Shown piece by piece: positions 31,066-33,204 of a stretch of DNA of 33,204 nt (within the stretch, counting starts at the first letter, position 1; the number at the start of each line of letters is the position of its first letter). A program made the position numbers and the translations under genes. The stretch comes from Nocardia asiatica NBRC 100129 (GTDB lineage Bacteria; Actinomycetota; Actinomycetes; Mycobacteriales; Mycobacteriaceae). The notes below the pieces were generated by a model that saw only the letters and a program-made list of their open reading frames with translations, was not told the DNA's origin and ran no database searches. The stretch spans positions 1 through 33,204 of the forward strand of contig NZ_BAFS01000025.1 in the NCBI RefSeq assembly GCF_000308415.1, read 5' to 3'.

Positions 31066-32337
31066 GTGCGTGTACTCGTCATCGGTTCCGGAGCCCGTGA
31101 ACATGCCCTCGTCCTGGCGCTGCGCCGGGACCCCGCGGTGACGGCGCTCTTCGCCGCTCCCGGCAACGCCGGGATCGCCCAGCACGCGCAGGTGCGGCCG
31201 GTCGACCCGTGCGCCGCCGAGGACGTGGTCGCGCTGGCCACCGAGGTGGACGCCGACCTGGTGGTGATCGGTCCCGAGGTGCCGCTGGTGCTCGGCGTCG
31301 CCGACGCGGTGCGCGTGGCCGGTATCGCCTGTTTCGGCCCGTCGGCCGCGGCCGCCCGGATCGAGGGCTCCAAGGCCTTCGCCAAGGACGTGATGTCCGC
31401 CGCGGGCGTGCGCACCGCGCACAGCGAGGTCGTGGACAACCCGGCCGAGCTGGACGACGCGCTGGACCGCTTCGGCCCCACCTGGGTGGTGAAGGACGAC
31501 GGCCTGGCCGCGGGCAAGGGCGTGGTGGTGACCGCCGACCGCTCCGCCGCACGTGACCACGGCGCCGAACTGCTCGAGCAGGGCCACCCGGTGCTGCTGG
31601 AATCGTTCCTCGACGGGCCCGAAGTGTCGCTGTTCTGCCTGGTGGACGGGGAGACAGTGGTTCCGCTGCTGCCCGCGCAGGACCACAAGCGCGTCGGTGA
31701 CGGCGACACCGGCCCCAACACCGGCGGCATGGGCGCCTACACGCCGCTGCCCTGGCTGCCCGAGGCGACCGTCACCGCGATCGTGGACGACGTCGTGAAA
31801 CCCGTTGCCGCCGAACTGGTGCGGCGCGGCAGCGGATTCTCCGGCCTGCTCTACGCCGGGCTGGCGATCGGCGCGGCCGGTCCCGCCGTGGTCGAATTCA
31901 ATTGCCGTTTCGGCGATCCGGAGACGCAGGCGGTGCTCGCGCTGCTGGACAGCCCGCTCGGCGAGCTGTTGCACGCCACCGCCACCGGCACGCTGGCGCA
32001 GGTCGCCCCACCGCGCTGGCGCGACGGCTCGGCGATCACCGTGGTGCTCGCCGCGGAGAACTACCCCGGCCGCCCGCGCGTCGGCGACGCCATCTCGGGG
32101 GCGGGCGAGGGCGCGTCCGACGCGCACGCCATGGTCCTGCACGCGGGCACCGCGCAGCGCGAGGACGGCGCCCTGATCTCCGCGGGCGGACGGGTGCTGA
32201 ACGTGGTCGGCGTCGGGGCCGACCTCGTCGAGGCGCGCACGCGCGCCTACGACCGCATCGCCGCGATCAAACTGCCGGGCAGCCACTACCGCACCGATAT
32301 CGGCTTGGCCGCCGTCGAAGGTCGCATCGAGATCTGA
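31066..32337 (+). CDS. purD: Phosphoribosylamine-glycine ligase (GARS)
   Basis: A 423-aa ATP-grasp enzyme for the second step of purine synthesis (phosphoribosylamine + glycine + ATP to GAR). N domain with [13 protein letters not shown] (residues 3-15) and [14 protein letters not shown]-grasp with [22 protein letters not shown], the P-loop [11 protein letters not shown], and metal-binding [13 protein letters not shown] domain [13 protein letters not shown] and GGRVLNVVG. Length is normal for the family. The GTG at 31066 has no ribosome site but TAGGCT (31053-31058) ends 7 nt upstream, indicating a leaderless message; earlier in-frame starts would read through this promoter. Confidence 0.97.
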   Translation: MRVLVIGSGAREHALVLALRRDPAVTALFAAPGNAGIAQHAQVRPVDPCAAEDVVALATEVDADLVVIGPEVPLVLGVADAVRVAGIACFGPSAAAARIEGSKAFAKDVMSAAGVRTAHSEVVDNPAELDDALDRFGPTWVVKDDGLAAGKGVVVTADRSAARDHGAELLEQGHPVLLESFLDGPEVSLFCLVDGETVVPLLPAQDHKRVGDGDTGPNTGGMGAYTPLPWLPEATVTAIVDDVVKPVAAELVRRGSGFSGLLYAGLAIGAAGPAVVEFNCRFGDPETQAVLALLDSPLGELLHATATGTLAQVAPPRWRDGSAITVVLAAENYPGRPRVGDAISGAGEGASDAHAMVLHAGTAQREDGALISAGGRVLNVVGVGADLVEARTRAYDRIAAIKLPGSHYRTDIGLAAVEGRIEI

Positions 32338-32526
32338 CCGGCGGTTCGGTCGGCGCACGACTCGACGGCCCGGACGGCCGGATCGGGAGCGCTTCGGCGA
32401 CCGGTCGGCAGCGTCGGCGCGATCCGCTACACCGACACATGGCCGGCTTGGGGTCGCCGCCCTCGGGAGTCGAACCGGTGTGCGGAATCGTCTCCGATGC
32501 CGCCGAGCGGCCGCCTGCGTGCCGGC

Positions 32527-33204
32527 TCAGCCGAACGTGAGTCCGCGCAGCGCCAGCCACTGCTGCGGGTCCACGTGCTGTCCGCCGACGATCACCTCGA
32601 AGTGCAGGTGCGGGCCGGTGGAGTCGCCGCGATTGCCCATGCGGGCGATCTGCATGCCCGCGGGCACGCGCTCGCCGACCGAGACGAAGAAGTCGTACAT
32701 GTGCCCGTAGACGGTGATGCTGCCGTCGTCGTGACGAATGCGTACCCACAGACCGAAGCCCTGCGCCGGTCCCGCGTCGATGACCGTGCCGTCGGCGACC
32801 GCGTAGATCGGGGTGCCGAGCGGGCCCGCGATGTCGATGCCGTTGTGGAACGTGCCCCAGCGCGACCCGAAGCCCGAGGTGAAAAGCCCTCGGGTGGGTA
32901 GCACGAAGCCCCTGCCGCTCGGCGCGATCGCCCCCGGCTGCACCGGCGCGGTTCCGGTCATCCACGGCTGACGCTCGCCCGCGACGGCGGCGGCCGCCTC
33001 GGCCTTGGCGCGTTCGAGCGTCGCGCGGGCGGCCGCCGCGACCACCGCCTGCTCGCGCAGCCGCTCACCGTTGGCGATGGCGTTCAGCAACCGGGTCACC
33101 GACGGCGGGGTGTTCTGCATCTGGAGCGGATACGCGACGCCGACGCGCAGGGCGCGATCCGGCGCGGGCGTGCGATCGGTGACCGTCCCGGCGAACGACG
33201 CGTC
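32527..33204 (-). CDS. M23 (LytM-type) metallopeptidase, N-terminus beyond window
   Basis: The last 225 residues of a cell-wall endopeptidase. Visible: an Ala-rich helical segment (AAARATLERAKAEAAAAVAGE), then the M23 domain with zinc motif HNGIDIAGPLG (H-x3-D), IYAVADGTVIDAG, VYGHM and GPHLHFEV (H-x-H) near the end. All zinc ligands are present, so the peptidase is probably active on peptidoglycan cross-links. Open frame continues to base 33204 without stop (DASFAGTVTDRTPAPD), so an internal ATG at 33120 is not the true start. Convergent with purD; the 189 bp between holds nothing convincing. Confidence 0.93.
   Translation of the reverse strand, partial: DASFAGTVTDRTPAPDRALRVGVAYPLQMQNTPPSVTRLLNAIANGERLREQAVVAAAARATLERAKAEAAAAVAGERQPWMTGTAPVQPGAIAPSGRGFVLPTRGLFTSGFGSRWGTFHNGIDIAGPLGTPIYAVADGTVIDAGPAQGFGLWVRIRHDDGSITVYGHMYDFFVSVGERVPAGMQIARMGNRGDSTGPHLHFEVIVGGQHVDPQQWLALRGLTFG

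Noticed and set aside
32440..32510. tRNA-like B-box (GGTTCGACTCCC on the minus strand) between purD and the M23 gene
   Set aside because: The surrounding T stem has two mismatches of five and no acceptor or D arm can be formed, so it is probably chance in GC-rich DNA.

Overview
The window is high-GC actinobacterial DNA, most likely from Nocardia or a close mycolate-containing relative such as Rhodococcus. Evidence for this is a complete mce4-type operon, KstR-type operators, an mbtH gene, LGFP repeats, GTG starts, and several starts with a TANNNT hexamer 6-7 nt upstream, as in leaderless transcripts. The genus is inferred from gene content; no 16S gene is present.

Layout. 1-2443: the end of a Phd-like antitoxin gene, a FAD monooxygenase divergent from a TetR regulator with four 14-bp operator half-palindromes between them, and a possible small ORF. 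2504-17196: a cholesterol/steroid uptake and degradation locus in the order known from Mycobacterium tuberculosis Rv3492c-Rv3505. It holds fadE27 and fadE26 (minus strand), then fdxD, hsd4A, yrbE4A, yrbE4B, mce4A-F, mas4A and mas4B (plus strand), with three KstR boxes at the three promoters. The transport operon is almost fully translationally coupled by 4-nt overlaps. It also carries an unexpected feature: short coupled mini-ORFs, one between mce4C and mce4D, and three as a perfect 74-bp tandem triplication between mas4A and mas4B. 17214-21281: a minus-strand cluster of a 56-aa protein, otsA (trehalose synthesis), a PhoP-like response regulator and its sensor kinase. 21470-22699: a BpoC-like hydrolase and an orphan mbtH with a foldable leader.

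22955-28270 is an accessory, partly decayed stretch next to tRNA-Thr(TGT). It contains a tRNA-like remnant, a divergent unit (small membrane protein and a frameshifted small gene opposite an XRE-domain protein with an uncharacterised C-terminal domain), a second frameshifted gene, IS21-family debris (an end with iterated repeats, istB and istA fragments), and an alpha/beta hydrolase controlled by a TetR protein through three matching operators. 28272-29984 encodes an orphan phage-type endolysin (DUF1906-like glycosidase, amidase, LGFP repeats). 30045-33204 returns to core genes: a HIT protein, a PH-domain protein, purD (apparently leaderless) and the start-truncated end of an M23 peptidase.

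How the genes work together: KstR would coordinate sterol import (YrbE4AB permease, Mce4A-F and the Mas4 proteins) with side-chain beta-oxidation (FadE26/27, Hsd4A). The TetR-controlled oxidoreductase and hydrolase are small independent response units. The most novel signals are the triplicated coupled mini-ORFs and the XRE/small-membrane-protein unit.
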